This document shows positions 1 to 9,572 of a DNA stretch of 64,000 nt, in pieces. Made by a program: the position numbers and the translations under genes. A model generated the notes under the pieces. That model did no database searches. It was not told the origin of the DNA and worked only from the letters and a program-made list of their open reading frames with translations. Location: contig NZ_CP092471.1 in assembly GCF_026168555.1 (NCBI RefSeq), forward strand, positions 506,501 to 570,500, read 5' to 3'. The DNA comes from Qipengyuania spongiae (GTDB taxonomy: Bacteria; Pseudomonadota; Alphaproteobacteria; Sphingomonadales; Sphingomonadaceae). Position 1 is the first letter of the stretch. The number at the start of each line of letters is the position of its first letter.

Positions 1-1
1 C

Positions 2-1192
2 TCGGTCATTGTCGGCCAGCTTTACACCCGCACCGACGTCCGCCGCGATCCGGCCTACACGATCTTCTACATGGGGATTAACGTCGGCGCGGCGACCGCT
101 TCGATCATCTGCGGTTATCTCGGCCAGACCTATGGGTGGCAATACGGCTTTGGCCTTGCCGGTTTCGGCATGCTGATCGGCCTCGTCTTCTTCATCATCG
201 GCAAGCCGCTCCTTCTCGGCAAGGGCGAGCCGAAGGATCCCGCCCGGATCGCCGGGGCGCGCGAGTACTTCATCTACGGCGCCGGACTCGCCATGGTGCT
301 GCTATGCTGGGCCGCGATCCAGTATCAGGAAATGGTCGGCTATGTCCTTGGCGCCTTCGGTGGCGGTCTGGTGCTCTACGTGCTGTTCACCGCGGTGACC
401 AAGCTGCCGAGCGAGGAACGTGACCGCATCTTCGCCGCGATGTTCCTGATCCTCACCTCGATCGTGTTCTGGGCCTTGTTCGAACAGGCAGGTTCCAGCC
501 TCAATCTCTTCACGGATCGGCATGTCGACACGCAGGGCGTCAACGCCTCGATGTTCCAGTCAATCAATGCGATCTACATCGTCCTGCTGGCGCCGATCTT
601 CGCGTTCGTATGGCAGAAGCTGGCGCTCAAGGGGATGGAACCGTCCACGCCGCTCAAGTTCGGCCTTGCCGTGATCCAGGTCGGTCTCGGCTTCCTGGTG
701 CTGGTCTGGGGCGCGCAGAGTGTAGGTGTCAGCGTTCCGACTCCGGTGATCTTCATCTTCCTGATCTACCTGCTGCACACGACTGGCGAGTTGTGCCTGT
801 CTCCGGTGGGCCTGTCGGCCATGAACCGGTTAAGCCCGGCGCACATGGCCTCGCTCATCATGGGCACCTGGTTCTTCGCCTCGGCCACCGGCAATTTCGC
901 CGCCGGCCTGATCGCGGCAGCCACCGGTGCCGAGGGCGTGGGCGAGGAGGCCGGCAAGCAGGTCGTGCTGGGCGTCTATTCAACTGTCGGCTGGTACGCC
1001 GTGGCGACCGGTGTCGTGGTGATGGTCATCAGCCCGCTGATCAAGAAGCTGATGCATCTCGACAGCATTCGCGACGACAGTGTGGGCGACGATCTGGAAG
1101 GCCAGGCCGGGGCCGGTCTGGAAGCGCAGGAAGCCGGCATGCACCCGGCTACCAATCCGCAGGCACCCGGCCAGCACGAACAGAATCGCTAG
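2..1192 (+). CDS. POT/PTR-family proton-coupled peptide transporter, C-terminal part
   Basis: This inner-membrane symporter imports di- and tripeptides with protons. The gene enters from the left edge; the visible 396 residues begin inside the PTR2 signature (GQLYTRTDVRRDPAYTIFYM at about residues 5-24), which lies near the fifth transmembrane helix of POT proteins. Several hydrophobic segments follow, with the family stretch FWALFEQAGSSL and a helix reading ELCLSPVGLSAMNRLSP. The tail is hydrophilic (residues about 355-396), as is usual. The first methionine, at 71, is internal and not the start. Two exported amidohydrolase-like proteins follow on the same strand, which would suit peptide breakdown and uptake, but that link is inference. 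Confidence 0.9.
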   Translation, partial: SVIVGQLYTRTDVRRDPAYTIFYMGINVGAATASIICGYLGQTYGWQYGFGLAGFGMLIGLVFFIIGKPLLLGKGEPKDPARIAGAREYFIYGAGLAMVLLCWAAIQYQEMVGYVLGAFGGGLVLYVLFTAVTKLPSEERDRIFAAMFLILTSIVFWALFEQAGSSLNLFTDRHVDTQGVNASMFQSINAIYIVLLAPIFAFVWQKLALKGMEPSTPLKFGLAVIQVGLGFLVLVWGAQSVGVSVPTPVIFIFLIYLLHTTGELCLSPVGLSAMNRLSPAHMASLIMGTWFFASATGNFAAGLIAAATGAEGVGEEAGKQVVLGVYSTVGWYAVATGVVVMVISPLIKKLMHLDSIRDDSVGDDLEGQAGAGLEAQEAGMHPATNPQAPGQHEQNR

Positions 1193-1274
1193 GCGGTCGG
1201 CAGTAACCGAAAAGCACAATTGACCAGACGGGCCGGGGCAGCGATGTTCCGGCCCATATTCTTTGGGGGACTTC

Positions 1275-2654
1275 ATGAAGAGATTCGCAATGCTCGCCTG
1301 CGCGGCCGCCATGGCCGTGTCGGGCTGTTCGACGGCCGATGGCGGCTCGGGCACGGCTTCGGCTTCCGACGCGCGCGGGGCGGCCCTCGGTGCCGACGGA
1401 CGCGTGCCCTATGCCAGCACTTATCAGCGCTATCCCGGCCGGCCGACCGCGCTGGTCGGCGCGACCGTGTTCGACGGTCGCGGCGGGCGGATCGAGAACG
1501 GCACCGTCCTGTTCCGTGACGGCGAGGTCGTGGCGGTGGGCGACGCCTCGCTTTCGACCGACGGCTACGACCGGATCGACGGGGCCGGCAAGTTCGTCAC
1601 GCCCGGCGTGATCGACATCCACTCGCATCTCGGCGACTACCCGACCCCTAGCGTCGAGGCGCATTCCGACGGAAACGAGGCGACCAGCCCGATGACCCCC
1701 GAAGTCTGGGCCGAGCATTCGGTCTGGCCGCAGGATCCCGGCTTCACCCGCGCGCTCGCCAATGGCGGTGTCACCGCGCTCCAGATCCTGCCCGGCTCGG
1801 CCAATCTCACCGGCGGCCGCTCGGTCACGCTCAAGAACGTCTCGGCCCGCACCGTTCAGGGAATGAAGTTTCCCGGCGCGCCCTACGGCATGAAGATGGC
1901 TTGCGGCGAGAACCCCAAGCGTGTCTATGGCGGCAAGGGCCGGATGCCCTCCACCCGCATGGGCAATTTCGCGGTCAACCGGCAGATGTGGCTCGATGCG
2001 CAGGCCTATGACGGAGAGAAGCGCGACCTCGGCAAGGAGACGCTAAAGGGCGTGCTCGATGGCGAGATCCTGATCCACAACCACTGCTACCGTGCCGACG
2101 AGATGGCGCTGGTGATCGATATGGCCAAGGAAATGGGCTACAAGGTCACGGCCTTCCACCATGCGGTCGAAGCGTACAAGATCGGCGATCTGCTGCGCGA
2201 AAATGACATCTGTAGCGCGATCTGGGCCGACTGGTACGGGTTCAAGATGGAATCCTACGACGGCATCCTCGAGAATGCGGCACTGTTGCAGAAGGCGGGG
2301 GCCTGCGTCGTCATCCATTCCGACGATGCCAACGGCATCCAGCGCCTCAATCAGGAAGCCGCCAAGGCACAGGCCGCGGGTCTCCGTCTCGGCATGGACA
2401 TTCCCGATGCCGACGTGATCGGCTGGTTCACCTACAACGCCGCCAAGGCCATGGGCATTGGCGAGATGACCGGCAGCCTCGAGGCGGGCAAGATGGCCGA
2501 TGTGGTGCTGTGGAACGGCGATCCACTTTCCGTCTATTCCCGTCCCGAAAAGGTCTGGATCGACGGCGCCCTGATGTATGACGCCATGGACCGCACGCGC
2601 CGGCCGGTGAGCGATTTCGAACTCGGTCAGCCCGGTGAAGGAGACGTGAAATGA
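1275..2654 (+). CDS. exported amidohydrolase-superfamily lipoprotein
   Basis: This is a metal-dependent hydrolase of the amidohydrolase superfamily (imidazolonepropionase/prolidase-like branch), 459 residues. The N-terminus is a lipoprotein signal ending in the lipobox VSGC at about residue 17. A beta-sandwich start (VGATVFDG) leads into VTPGVIDIHSHLGD, whose H116 and H118 form the HxH metal site. Further likely ligands are the histidines in AFHHAVEAYKI and the acid in VIHSDDANG. The C-terminus has the usual GSLEAGKMADVVLW closing motif. The ATG at 1275 is preferred over an in-frame TTG at 1263 because GGGGGA lies just ahead of it and the signal peptide starts there. It overlaps the next gene by four bases. 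Substrate unknown; peptides are plausible beside a peptide transporter. Confidence 0.88.
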   Translation: MKRFAMLACAAAMAVSGCSTADGGSGTASASDARGAALGADGRVPYASTYQRYPGRPTALVGATVFDGRGGRIENGTVLFRDGEVVAVGDASLSTDGYDRIDGAGKFVTPGVIDIHSHLGDYPTPSVEAHSDGNEATSPMTPEVWAEHSVWPQDPGFTRALANGGVTALQILPGSANLTGGRSVTLKNVSARTVQGMKFPGAPYGMKMACGENPKRVYGGKGRMPSTRMGNFAVNRQMWLDAQAYDGEKRDLGKETLKGVLDGEILIHNHCYRADEMALVIDMAKEMGYKVTAFHHAVEAYKIGDLLRENDICSAIWADWYGFKMESYDGILENAALLQKAGACVVIHSDDANGIQRLNQEAAKAQAAGLRLGMDIPDADVIGWFTYNAAKAMGIGEMTGSLEAGKMADVVLWNGDPLSVYSRPEKVWIDGALMYDAMDRTRRPVSDFELGQPGEGDVK

Positions 2655-4060
2655 TGAAGGCCAGCAAGCGTCTCTCCCCTCTCGGTGCCGTCGGTATCGC
2701 ACTCGGTCTCGCCGGCGCCTTCGTCGGCCATGCCGCCAATGCACAGGACTTCGCCATCACCGGCGTGACCGTCGCTACCGGCGACGGCAGCGAGCCGGTC
2801 GAGAACGGCGCGGTGCTCGTTCGCGGCGGCCGCGTGGTCTATGCCGGCCCCGCTTCCGGTATGCCCGCGACGGGCGGCGCGACCGCGGTCGACGGACAGG
2901 GTGCCTGGGTCACGCCGGGCATCGTCGCGGCCGTCACCACGCTCGGCCTGCTCGATGTCGGCGGCGTGGGCGAATCGAACGACAGTTCGGCGCGCAATTC
3001 ACCCTTCAGCGCCGCGCTCGACGTGGCGCCGATCGTCAATCCCAACTCCCAGCACATCCTCGTGCACCGCGCCGCCGGCGTCACGCGCGCCGCGACAACG
3101 ACCTCGCCCTCGGCCTCGATCTTCGGCGGTCAGGGCGCGATCATCGATCTCGGTGCCGATCCCGATGCCGTGATGCGCCCGCGCGCCTTTCAGATGGTGG
3201 CTCTGGGCGAGCAGGGTGGACGGATCGCCGGTGGCAGCCGTGCAGCGGCGCATGTCCTGTTCCGTAACGCCCTGCGCGAGGCAATGAGACTGGGCGAGGA
3301 TGCACAGATTCCGGGCCGTTCGTCGGATCGTCCCGAAACCGATCTCGGCGATGATGTTCCAATCGATCCGCGCCTCTCGGGCGAATATGCGGAGAGGGCG
3401 GGCGACGTGCTGCTGACCCGGTTCGACGCCTCGGCACTGGTGCCGGTGGTGCGCGGCGAGCAGATGCTGCTGGTCGCGGTCGAGCGGGCTTCGGACATCC
3501 GCAGCGTGCTGGCTCTGAAGCAGGAATTCCCTCGCCTCGACATGGTTCTGGTCGGGGCGAGCGAAGGCTGGCTGGTGGCGCAGGACATCGCCGCGGCGGG
3601 TGTTCCGGTGATCGCCGACGGGCTCGACGACCTGCCGCAGAACTTCGAGGAACTCGCCGCCACACAGAGCAATATCGGCCGCCTCGCCGCCGCCGGCGTG
3701 ACCGTGGCGATCAATGCCAGCGCGATGGAGAACCCGCGCAATCTCAACCAGTTTGCCGGCAATCTGGTGGCGCTGAGCCGGGTCCCCGGTGCGTCAGGCC
3801 TCAGCTGGGGGCAGGCGCTGGCGACGATTACTTCGGTTCCTGCGCGCATCCTCGGCCTCGAGGGGCGCGCCGGTGCGCTGACGCAGGGCGCAGCCGGCGA
3901 TCTGGTAATGTGGGACGGCGATCCGCTGGAAGTCGGCTCCACACCTACGAGGGTCTTCATCGATGGGGTCGAGCAACCGCTCGAGAACCATCAGAGCAAG
4001 CTCAAGGAACGCTACCGCGATCTCGATCGGGGCGATCTTCCCAAAGGCTATGTCTGGTAG
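2651..4060 (+). CDS. exported amidohydrolase-like protein without metal ligands
   Basis: This 469-residue protein has the amidohydrolase fold outline: a signal peptide ending near HAANAQ, an N-terminal VTVATGDGSEPVENG strand region, and the C-terminal motif GALTQGAAGDLVMWDGDPLEV. Where the family carries HxH after the VTPG turn, this protein reads VTPGIVAAVTTLG. The distal HSD/HTD ligand site is replaced by VAINASAMENP. No other histidine cluster takes their place, so it is probably not a metal hydrolase. The start overlaps the preceding intact amidohydrolase by ATGA, so the two are translationally coupled, which fits a heteromeric partner or pseudoenzyme. That role is inference. Confidence 0.85.
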   Translation: MMKASKRLSPLGAVGIALGLAGAFVGHAANAQDFAITGVTVATGDGSEPVENGAVLVRGGRVVYAGPASGMPATGGATAVDGQGAWVTPGIVAAVTTLGLLDVGGVGESNDSSARNSPFSAALDVAPIVNPNSQHILVHRAAGVTRAATTTSPSASIFGGQGAIIDLGADPDAVMRPRAFQMVALGEQGGRIAGGSRAAAHVLFRNALREAMRLGEDAQIPGRSSDRPETDLGDDVPIDPRLSGEYAERAGDVLLTRFDASALVPVVRGEQMLLVAVERASDIRSVLALKQEFPRLDMVLVGASEGWLVAQDIAAAGVPVIADGLDDLPQNFEELAATQSNIGRLAAAGVTVAINASAMENPRNLNQFAGNLVALSRVPGASGLSWGQALATITSVPARILGLEGRAGALTQGAAGDLVMWDGDPLEVGSTPTRVFIDGVEQPLENHQSKLKERYRDLDRGDLPKGYVW

Positions 4061-4061
4061 G

Positions 4062-4571
4062 ATGAGAGAGATGCGAACGGCTCTGGCGGCTCTTGGCATG
4101 GCGGCGGCGGCCGTCGCCTTCCATGCCGTATCCGCACAGGACGGGCCGCCGGACCGTTCGCAGGATCTCGCCTGGATGAGCAAGCAGCAGGCCTATCTCG
4201 GCGGGCTCTCCGCCGGGGACGGGTGGCGGGTTATGCCGGGCGGGTTGAAATGGCGTTATCTGGAATATGCCGGAAGCGACAGAAAACCGACCGTCGCCGA
4301 CACCGTGACGGTCCACTATGCCGGGACGTTCATCGACGGCGAAACCTTCGATTCCAGCTACGATCGCGGCGAGCCCGCCACCTTTCCGCTCTCGCGACTG
4401 GTGAAGGCCTGGCAAATGGCGATCCCGCAGATGGGCGTGGGCGACACGATCGAGATCGCGGCGCCGGCGGACCTTGCCTACGGAGCCGAGGGGCGCGGTC
4501 CGATCCCGGGCGGGGCGACGCTGCTGTTCAGGGTGGAACTGCTCGGCATCGGAGACCGAACGCAATCTTGA
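4062..4571 (+). CDS. exported FKBP-type peptidyl-prolyl cis-trans isomerase
   Basis: The 169-residue protein begins with a Sec signal peptide (hydrophobic AALGMAAAAVAFHAVSA, cleavage before QDG). A single FKBP domain fills the C-terminal half. It shows VTVHYAGTFIDGETFDSSYDR, then FPLSRLVKAWQMAIPQMGVGD and the AYGAEGRG loop, ending in LLFRVELLGI. It should catalyse proline isomerisation in periplasmic proteins. The ATG at 4062 is used; a second ATG at 4071 (three codons later) is equally possible because the GAGAGAG stretch between them could serve as a ribosome site for neither very well. It follows the amidohydrolase gene by one base. Confidence 0.88.
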   Translation: MREMRTALAALGMAAAAVAFHAVSAQDGPPDRSQDLAWMSKQQAYLGGLSAGDGWRVMPGGLKWRYLEYAGSDRKPTVADTVTVHYAGTFIDGETFDSSYDRGEPATFPLSRLVKAWQMAIPQMGVGDTIEIAAPADLAYGAEGRGPIPGGATLLFRVELLGIGDRTQS

Positions 4572-4611
4572 TCCACCTCGGTTCGGGGGACGAGTGAAGG
4601 AGCAGTCGAAC

Positions 4612-5283
4612 TTGAACGCGCTGATCTCGCTTTTCGCCGCATCGACTGCCTTGGTCGGCACGCATTTCGCCCTTTCGCACCCGTTGCGCGCACCGCTGGT
4701 CCGGGTGCTTGGGACAGGCGGCTTCGCGCTGCTCTACAGCCTCGTCGCGCTGGCGTGCATGATCTGGATGTATCTCGCCTTCGTGGCTGCCCCGGCGGGA
4801 GGTCTTCCCGGTTCCGGCGCAGTCGGATGGGCGATCGCGACGATCCTGACCCTCCCCGCACTGGTGCTGTTCATCGGGTCGCTGAAGGGCAACCCGGCCC
4901 TCCCGGCTCCTGGCGCCGAGAAACTCGCCGCGCGCGATCCGGCGGGGGTCTTCACGGTCACACGCCACCCGATGATGTGGGGCTTTGCACTGTGGGGAAC
5001 AGCGCATCTGGTGCTCTGGTGGAGCTGGCGGACGAACATCGTCGCGCTGGCGATCCTAGTGCTGGCTCTGGTCGGCGCGCGGCTTCAGGACCGCAAGAAG
5101 GAAGCCCAGATGGGCGGCGCATGGAAGGGCTGGGAGGCGCGGACGAGCTACTGGCCGCGCTGGCGCAGCCTGCCCCGGGCCGGCTTGCTTCTCTGGGAGA
5201 TTGCGATCGCGGCATGGCTCGGGATCACTTGGTGGCACCTTGCCGCCGAGGGCATTCCGGCCGGGCTGTGGCGCTGGCTCTAG
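4612..5283 (+). CDS. NnrU-family integral membrane protein
   Basis: This is a 223-residue polytopic protein of the NnrU family, linked in other bacteria to nitric-oxide/nitrite metabolism but of unsettled biochemical role. Visible traits are about six hydrophobic helices and the family motif FTVTRHPMMWGFALWGTAHL, in which RHP.MWG is diagnostic. I place the start at TTG 4612 because AAGGAG lies nine bases upstream; GTG 4594 is the alternative. The stop TAG abuts the stop of the convergent crotonase gene. Confidence 0.82.
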   Translation: MNALISLFAASTALVGTHFALSHPLRAPLVRVLGTGGFALLYSLVALACMIWMYLAFVAAPAGGLPGSGAVGWAIATILTLPALVLFIGSLKGNPALPAPGAEKLAARDPAGVFTVTRHPMMWGFALWGTAHLVLWWSWRTNIVALAILVLALVGARLQDRKKEAQMGGAWKGWEARTSYWPRWRSLPRAGLLLWEIAIAAWLGITWWHLAAEGIPAGLWRWL

Positions 5284-6084
5284 CTATTGCCCGGTAAAGC
5301 GCGGCGCGCGCTTTTCGAGCAGGGCGTCAACGCCCTCCATGTGATCTGCGGTACTATGCATCAGCGCCTGCGCATTTGCGGCCATTTCCAGCGCTGCGTC
5401 GTAGCTGGTCCCACGCCCCTGCCGCATTAGGTTCTTGGCCTGACGCAAAGCGTGAGGCGGCATCGCGGCGACCTTGGCCGCGAGCGCTCGCGCCTCGTCC
5501 ATCAGCGCCGCATCGTCGACCACGCGGCTGACCAGCCCCCAGTCGAGCGCAGTCGCTGCGTCGATCACCTCACCTGTATAGAACAGCTCCGCCGCGCGCG
5601 CCTCGCCGATGATGCGCGGGAGAATCCAGGTGCCCCCGTCACCCGGAATGATCCCGAGCTTGAGGAACGTGACGCCGAATTTCGCGTCCGCACCGGCAAG
5701 GCGCATGTCGGCGAGACAAGCGAGATCGCAGCCCAAGCCGATTGCCGGCCCGTTGACCGCCGCGATCAGCGGGACGCGCAGGCCATAGAGGGCGCGCAAT
5801 ACCTTGTGGATGTTGTCGCGATAGCCGTCGGCGATCTCGGGCGCGGTGCCGCCGAAATTGCCGCTCTTTTCCTTCATCGCGCGAATGTCCCCGCCCGCGC
5901 TGAAGGCGCGCCCCGCCCCGGTCAGGATGACGCAGCGCACGCCCATATCGGCGTTGATCGCGTCGCAGGCCGCCGCGAACGCATCCCCGTCCCCCGCCTG
6001 CCCAAGCGGGTTCATCCGCTCGGGCCGGTCGAGCGTCAGCGTGGTGACGTGGTCGGCGGTCTCGATGCGCAGCAAATCGCTCAC
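5284..6084 (-). CDS. enoyl-CoA hydratase/isomerase (crotonase) family protein
   Basis: This 266-residue crotonase-fold enzyme acts on acyl-CoA thioesters. The first oxyanion-hole segment is [14 protein letters not shown] and the second is [17 protein letters not shown]. The segment that normally holds the catalytic glutamate in hydratases reads [17 protein letters not shown], so the usual P-E pair is absent and only the acid of PGDGG remains. This looks more like an isomerase or PaaG-like member than a true hydratase. It ends in the common EKRAPRFTG tail. The start overlaps the stop of dxs by ATGA, so it is the second gene of a dxs operon. Confidence 0.85.
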   Translation of the reverse strand: MSDLLRIETADHVTTLTLDRPERMNPLGQAGDGDAFAAACDAINADMGVRCVILTGAGRAFSAGGDIRAMKEKSGNFGGTAPEIADGYRDNIHKVLRALYGLRVPLIAAVNGPAIGLGCDLACLADMRLAGADAKFGVTFLKLGIIPGDGGTWILPRIIGEARAAELFYTGEVIDAATALDWGLVSRVVDDAALMDEARALAAKVAAMPPHALRQAKNLMRQGRGTSYDAALEMAANAQALMHSTADHMEGVDALLEKRAPRFTGQ

Positions 6085-8003
6085 GCCCGCGCTTCCTCGA
6101 CCCCCGTCGAGTTGTGGCGTAGTGCGGCGAGCACGGTGTCGACGATCTGCGGGGCGTTGAGGCCCGCCTCGTCATATTGCTTCATCGGATCGTCCTGGTC
6201 CTGGAACACGTCCGGGAGGCGCATGGTGCGCACTTTGAGGCCGTTGTCCGTGAGGCCGGTGTCGCTGGCAAAGGTGAGCACATGGGCGCCGAGACCGCCG
6301 ATGGCGCCTTCCTCGACCGTGACCACGACCTCGTGGCTGCGCATCAGCTTCTCGATCAGCGCGGTGTCGAGCGGCTTGGCGAAGCGCATGTCGGCGACCG
6401 TGGTCGAAAGCCCCTTGGCCTCGAGCTGATCGGCGGCCTTCTTCGCCTCTTCGAGGCGCGCGCCGAGCGACAGGATGGCGACCTTGCTCCCTTCGCGCAC
6501 CACGCGGCCCTTGCCGATGGGAAGCTTCTCCAGCGTCTCGGGAATTGCGACCCCGATGCCGTTGCCGCGCGGATAACGGAAGGCGATCGGCCCCTCGTCA
6601 TATTCGGCGGCGGTGTAGGTCATGTGGGCCAGCTCCGCCTCGTCGGCGGCGGCCATCACCACGAAATTGGGCAGCGTCGCCAGATAGGTGATGTCGAATG
6701 ATCCGGCATGGGTGCTGCCGTCGGCCCCCACCAGACCGGCACGGTCGATCGCGAAGCGGACGGGCAGGTTCTGGATCGCGACATCGTGGACCACCTGGTC
6801 GTAGGCGCGCTGGAGGAAGGTCGAATAGATCGCGGCGAAGGGGCGCATCCCCTGCGCGGCGAGCCCGGCGGCGAAGGTCACCCCGTGCTGTTCGGCGATG
6901 CCGACATCGAAGCTGCGATCGGGATGGGCCTTGGCGAAACGATCGACGCCCGTGCCGCTGGGCATGGCGGCGGTGATTGCGCAGATGCGATCGTCGGTCT
7001 CCGCCAGCTTCGCGAGCGTGTCGCCAAACACGTTCTGATAGGCGGGCGGGCCAGCCTTGGACTTGGCCTTCTCGCCCGTCACCACGTCGAATTTGGGTAC
7101 GCCGTGATATTTGTCGGCGCTGTTCTCGGCCGGGGCGTAGCCCTTGCCCTTGGTCGTCACGACATGGATCAGGACCGGGCCCTGCTCGCTGTCGCGCACG
7201 TTCTCCAGCACCGGGATCAGGTGCTCGAGATTGTGCCCGTCGATAGGGCCGACGTAATAGAAGCCCAGTTCCTCGAACAGCGTGCCGCCGGTGACCATGC
7301 CGCGGGCGAATTCCTCGGCCTTTTCGAGACCCGAATGGACCTTGCGGCTGAGCTTGCGCGAAATGCGCGAGGCGAGGCTGCGCAGGCCGAGATATTCGCT
7401 GCTCGACACCATGCGCGCGAGATAGGCGGACAGGCCGCCCACCGGCGGAGCGATCGACATGTCGTTGTCGTTGAGGATCACGACCAGCCGGTTGCCCGCC
7501 TGTTCGGCGTTGTTCATCGCCTCGTAGGCCATGCCGGCGCTCATCGCGCCGTCGCCGATCACGGCGATGCCGCGGCCCGGCCTGTCCTGCATCTTCTTGG
7601 CCATGGCGAAGCCGAGCGCGGCGCTGATCGAGGTGGAACTGTGGGCCGCGCCGAAGGGATCGTATTCGCTCTCGGTACGCTTGGTGAAGCCCGACAGGCC
7701 GCCGCCCTGGCGCAGGGTGCGGATACGGTCGCGGCGGCCGGTGATGATCTTGTGCGGATAGCACTGGTGCCCGACATCCCAGACGAGCTTGTCGTTCGGC
7801 GTGTCGAAAACGTAGTGGATCGCCACGGTCAGTTCGACCACGCCCAGCCCGGAGCCGAGATGGCCCCCGCTGGTGCTGACGGCATCGATCATCTCGGCGC
7901 GCAATTCGTCGGAAAGCTGACGGAGCTGGCCCTGATCCAGCCGGCGAAGATCGGAAGGATATTCGACCGTGTCGAGCAACGGCGTCTTTGGTGGTGAATT
8001 CAT
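6081..8003 (-). CDS. dxs: 1-deoxy-D-xylulose-5-phosphate synthase
   Basis: Dxs condenses pyruvate and glyceraldehyde 3-phosphate with thiamine diphosphate, the first step of the MEP isoprenoid pathway, in the cytoplasm. The 640-residue length is typical. Visible motifs are the [12 protein letters not shown] substrate histidine region near residue 47, [14 protein letters not shown], the ThDP/Mg motif [21 protein letters not shown] through NDNDMS, the catalytic glutamate in [15 protein letters not shown], and the transketolase pyrimidine-domain [17 protein letters not shown]. Isoprenoids here would feed carotenoids, quinones and hopanoids. It heads a two-gene unit with the crotonase. Confidence 0.97.
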   Translation of the reverse strand: MNSPPKTPLLDTVEYPSDLRRLDQGQLRQLSDELRAEMIDAVSTSGGHLGSGLGVVELTVAIHYVFDTPNDKLVWDVGHQCYPHKIITGRRDRIRTLRQGGGLSGFTKRTESEYDPFGAAHSSTSISAALGFAMAKKMQDRPGRGIAVIGDGAMSAGMAYEAMNNAEQAGNRLVVILNDNDMSIAPPVGGLSAYLARMVSSSEYLGLRSLASRISRKLSRKVHSGLEKAEEFARGMVTGGTLFEELGFYYVGPIDGHNLEHLIPVLENVRDSEQGPVLIHVVTTKGKGYAPAENSADKYHGVPKFDVVTGEKAKSKAGPPAYQNVFGDTLAKLAETDDRICAITAAMPSGTGVDRFAKAHPDRSFDVGIAEQHGVTFAAGLAAQGMRPFAAIYSTFLQRAYDQVVHDVAIQNLPVRFAIDRAGLVGADGSTHAGSFDITYLATLPNFVVMAAADEAELAHMTYTAAEYDEGPIAFRYPRGNGIGVAIPETLEKLPIGKGRVVREGSKVAILSLGARLEEAKKAADQLEAKGLSTTVADMRFAKPLDTALIEKLMRSHEVVVTVEEGAIGGLGAHVLTFASDTGLTDNGLKVRTMRLPDVFQDQDDPMKQYDEAGLNAPQIVDTVLAALRHNSTGVEEARA

Positions 8004-8105
8004 GATCGCGACTCTAGATCAGCGATCCGCGCCTGTCGATGGAATGAAGCCGGTCGGGAGGATGAGGAATTCGTGAGCCGCCTTTCGGGGCAGCGGGAAA
8101 ATTGC

Positions 8106-8588
8106 TCAGGCCGCGCAATCCTCGCACAAGCCGCGCAGTTCGACGACCGGACGGACGTCGGCAAAGCCCGCATCGCGGCCCGCGGCGCGCAGGGCGCCGG
8201 TCACGCGATCGTCGTCGAGGTGATTGGCTTTTCCGCAATCGTCGCAGATCAGGAAGATGCAATCGTGCCGGCAGCCGGGATGGGTGTTGACCAGATAGGC
8301 ATTGGCGCTCTCGATCCGGTTGGCGAGATTGGTACGCACGAACAGGTCGAGAATGCGGTAGACGCTGTTGGGCGCGACCCGCTTGCCGCGCGCCCGGGAG
8401 AGATTGTCGGCGATGTCGTAGGCCGACGCCGGAATTTCGTGGCGCGCCAGCTCCTCGAACACGGACTGGCGCATCCCGGTCCATTGCTCACCCGCTTCGG
8501 TGAGCGAACCGCGCGCGGCCTCGACCAGAGCGTCGCCCTCGTGTTCAGTGTGAGCGTGTTTCGTGTGGGAATGCGCGTGCGTCGCCAT
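8106..8588 (-). CDS. Fur-family transcriptional regulator, Zur-like
   Basis: This 160-residue repressor of the Fur superfamily most resembles zinc-sensing Zur. The extreme N-terminus is histidine-rich (seven His within the first 16 residues). A winged helix covers about residues 33-90 (MRQSVFEELARHEIPASAYDI and NSVYRILDLFVRTNLANRIES). The dimerisation part holds two CxxC pairs, CDDCGK and CEDC, which would form the structural zinc site, plus HPGCRHDC. The Fur-typical HHDH core is replaced. It lies about 100 bases upstream of dxs on the same strand. No zinc-uptake genes are in the window, so the metal is inferred only from the sequence. Confidence 0.82.
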   Translation of the reverse strand: MATHAHSHTKHAHTEHEGDALVEAARGSLTEAGEQWTGMRQSVFEELARHEIPASAYDIADNLSRARGKRVAPNSVYRILDLFVRTNLANRIESANAYLVNTHPGCRHDCIFLICDDCGKANHLDDDRVTGALRAAGRDAGFADVRPVVELRGLCEDCAA

Positions 8589-8624
8589 GGCTGAAAGGTA
8601 GGCGCGGCAGCGTACGCCTGCAAG

Positions 8625-9314
8625 TCAGTTGCGCTGGAAGCTCGCGCTGTAGACGCCTGGATAGAGGCGCTTCAGCGCTGCGATCTTGGGCGCATCCCAC
8701 CGCTGAATGTAGCCGTGGCTGGGGTTTTTCGCCGCGAAATCCTGATGATGGGTCTCTGCCGGGTAGAAGGCCTGCGCGCGGACGATATCGGTGACGATCG
8801 GGCCGCTCCATTTCCCGCTCCCCTTCATCTGCGCGAGATAGGCCTTGGCAACGGTGAGCTGTTCGGCGGATGTCGGGATCAGCTTGGCATCGTATTGCGC
8901 GCCGCGATCGGGACCTTGCCGATTTTTCAGCGTGGGGTCGGCGACGACGGAGAAGAAGATGCGCAGAAGCTGGTCGTAGCGGATGACCTTCGGATCATAG
9001 GTCACTTTCACCGCCTCGACATGGTCGGTAACGCCGGAGGAGACGATATCGTAGCTCGCCTGCCGCTCGGTTCCGCCGTGATAGCCCGAGACGGCGCTGG
9101 TCACGCCCTTCACATGGCTGAACACGCCCTCGACACCCCAGAAACAGCCACCGGCGAAAATCGCGGTCTTGAGGCCGGCGCTTTCCTTGGCTGCGCGCTT
9201 GGCCGAGGGAGCCGCCACGACGCTTTCCGCGGCGACCGCCTGCTGGCAGCCGGCAGACACCAACGCAAGCGCGCCGGCGCAGAGAGCTGTGCGGGTCTTG
9301 GTCAGGCGGATCAA
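8625..9314 (-). CDS. msrA: exported peptide-methionine (S)-S-oxide reductase
   Basis: MsrA reduces methionine-S-sulfoxide residues in oxidised proteins. The catalytic motif GGCFWGVEG puts the nucleophile at C57, followed by VKGVTSAVSGYHGG and DPTLKNRQGPDRGAQY. The 229-residue form carries a lipoprotein-type leader (lipobox VSAGC near residue 23), so it probably works in the periplasm rather than the cytoplasm. There is no MsrB domain. The start is a TTG at 9314 that overlaps the stop of a tiny upstream gene as TTGA; no alternative ATG exists before the signal peptide. Confidence 0.93.
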   Translation of the reverse strand: MIRLTKTRTALCAGALALVSAGCQQAVAAESVVAAPSAKRAAKESAGLKTAIFAGGCFWGVEGVFSHVKGVTSAVSGYHGGTERQASYDIVSSGVTDHVEAVKVTYDPKVIRYDQLLRIFFSVVADPTLKNRQGPDRGAQYDAKLIPTSAEQLTVAKAYLAQMKGSGKWSGPIVTDIVRAQAFYPAETHHQDFAAKNPSHGYIQRWDAPKIAALKRLYPGVYSASFQRN

Positions 9315-9430
9315 GCCAGCATTCCGGCGATGGCCGAGCCGAATGCCGGATCGAAAGTGACGAGGCCGATCCCGCCAAGCAGGAAGCCGAGGGCGAAATT
9401 GCGGTAAAGCGAGGGGGTGAACAGGGGCAT
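9311..9430 (-). CDS. 39-residue single-pass membrane microprotein
   Basis: A small gene lies directly upstream of msrA, ending in a TTGA overlap with it. It starts at ATG 9430 with GAGAAAG about eight bases ahead. The product begins MPLFTPSLYRNFALGF, continues through a hydrophobic helix (about residues 12-25), and ends in an alanine-rich tail AIAGMLA. This looks like a genuine peptide with one membrane span. Overlap suggests translational coupling with the unusual TTG start of msrA. Function unknown. Confidence 0.6.
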   Translation of the reverse strand: MPLFTPSLYRNFALGFLLGGIGLVTFDPAFGSAIAGMLA

Positions 9431-9572
9431 GTGCTTATCTTTCTCGAATGTCTGCAATCTGTGTACGCGCGCACGGTTTGCAAGACGCTGAATGGCACAG
9501 TTGCGCGCCGTTCAGTCTCGCTCGTCGACCAGAGCGGAAGAGCGAGCGACGAACACCGTCGGACGTCGGCAA

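Noticed and set aside
5296..5315. Inverted repeat AAAGCGCG/CGCGCTTT followed by T, looking like a terminator for the NnrU gene
   Set aside because: It encodes the conserved EKRAPRFTG tail of the crotonase on the other strand; the symmetry is explained by coding constraint and the U-run is too short.
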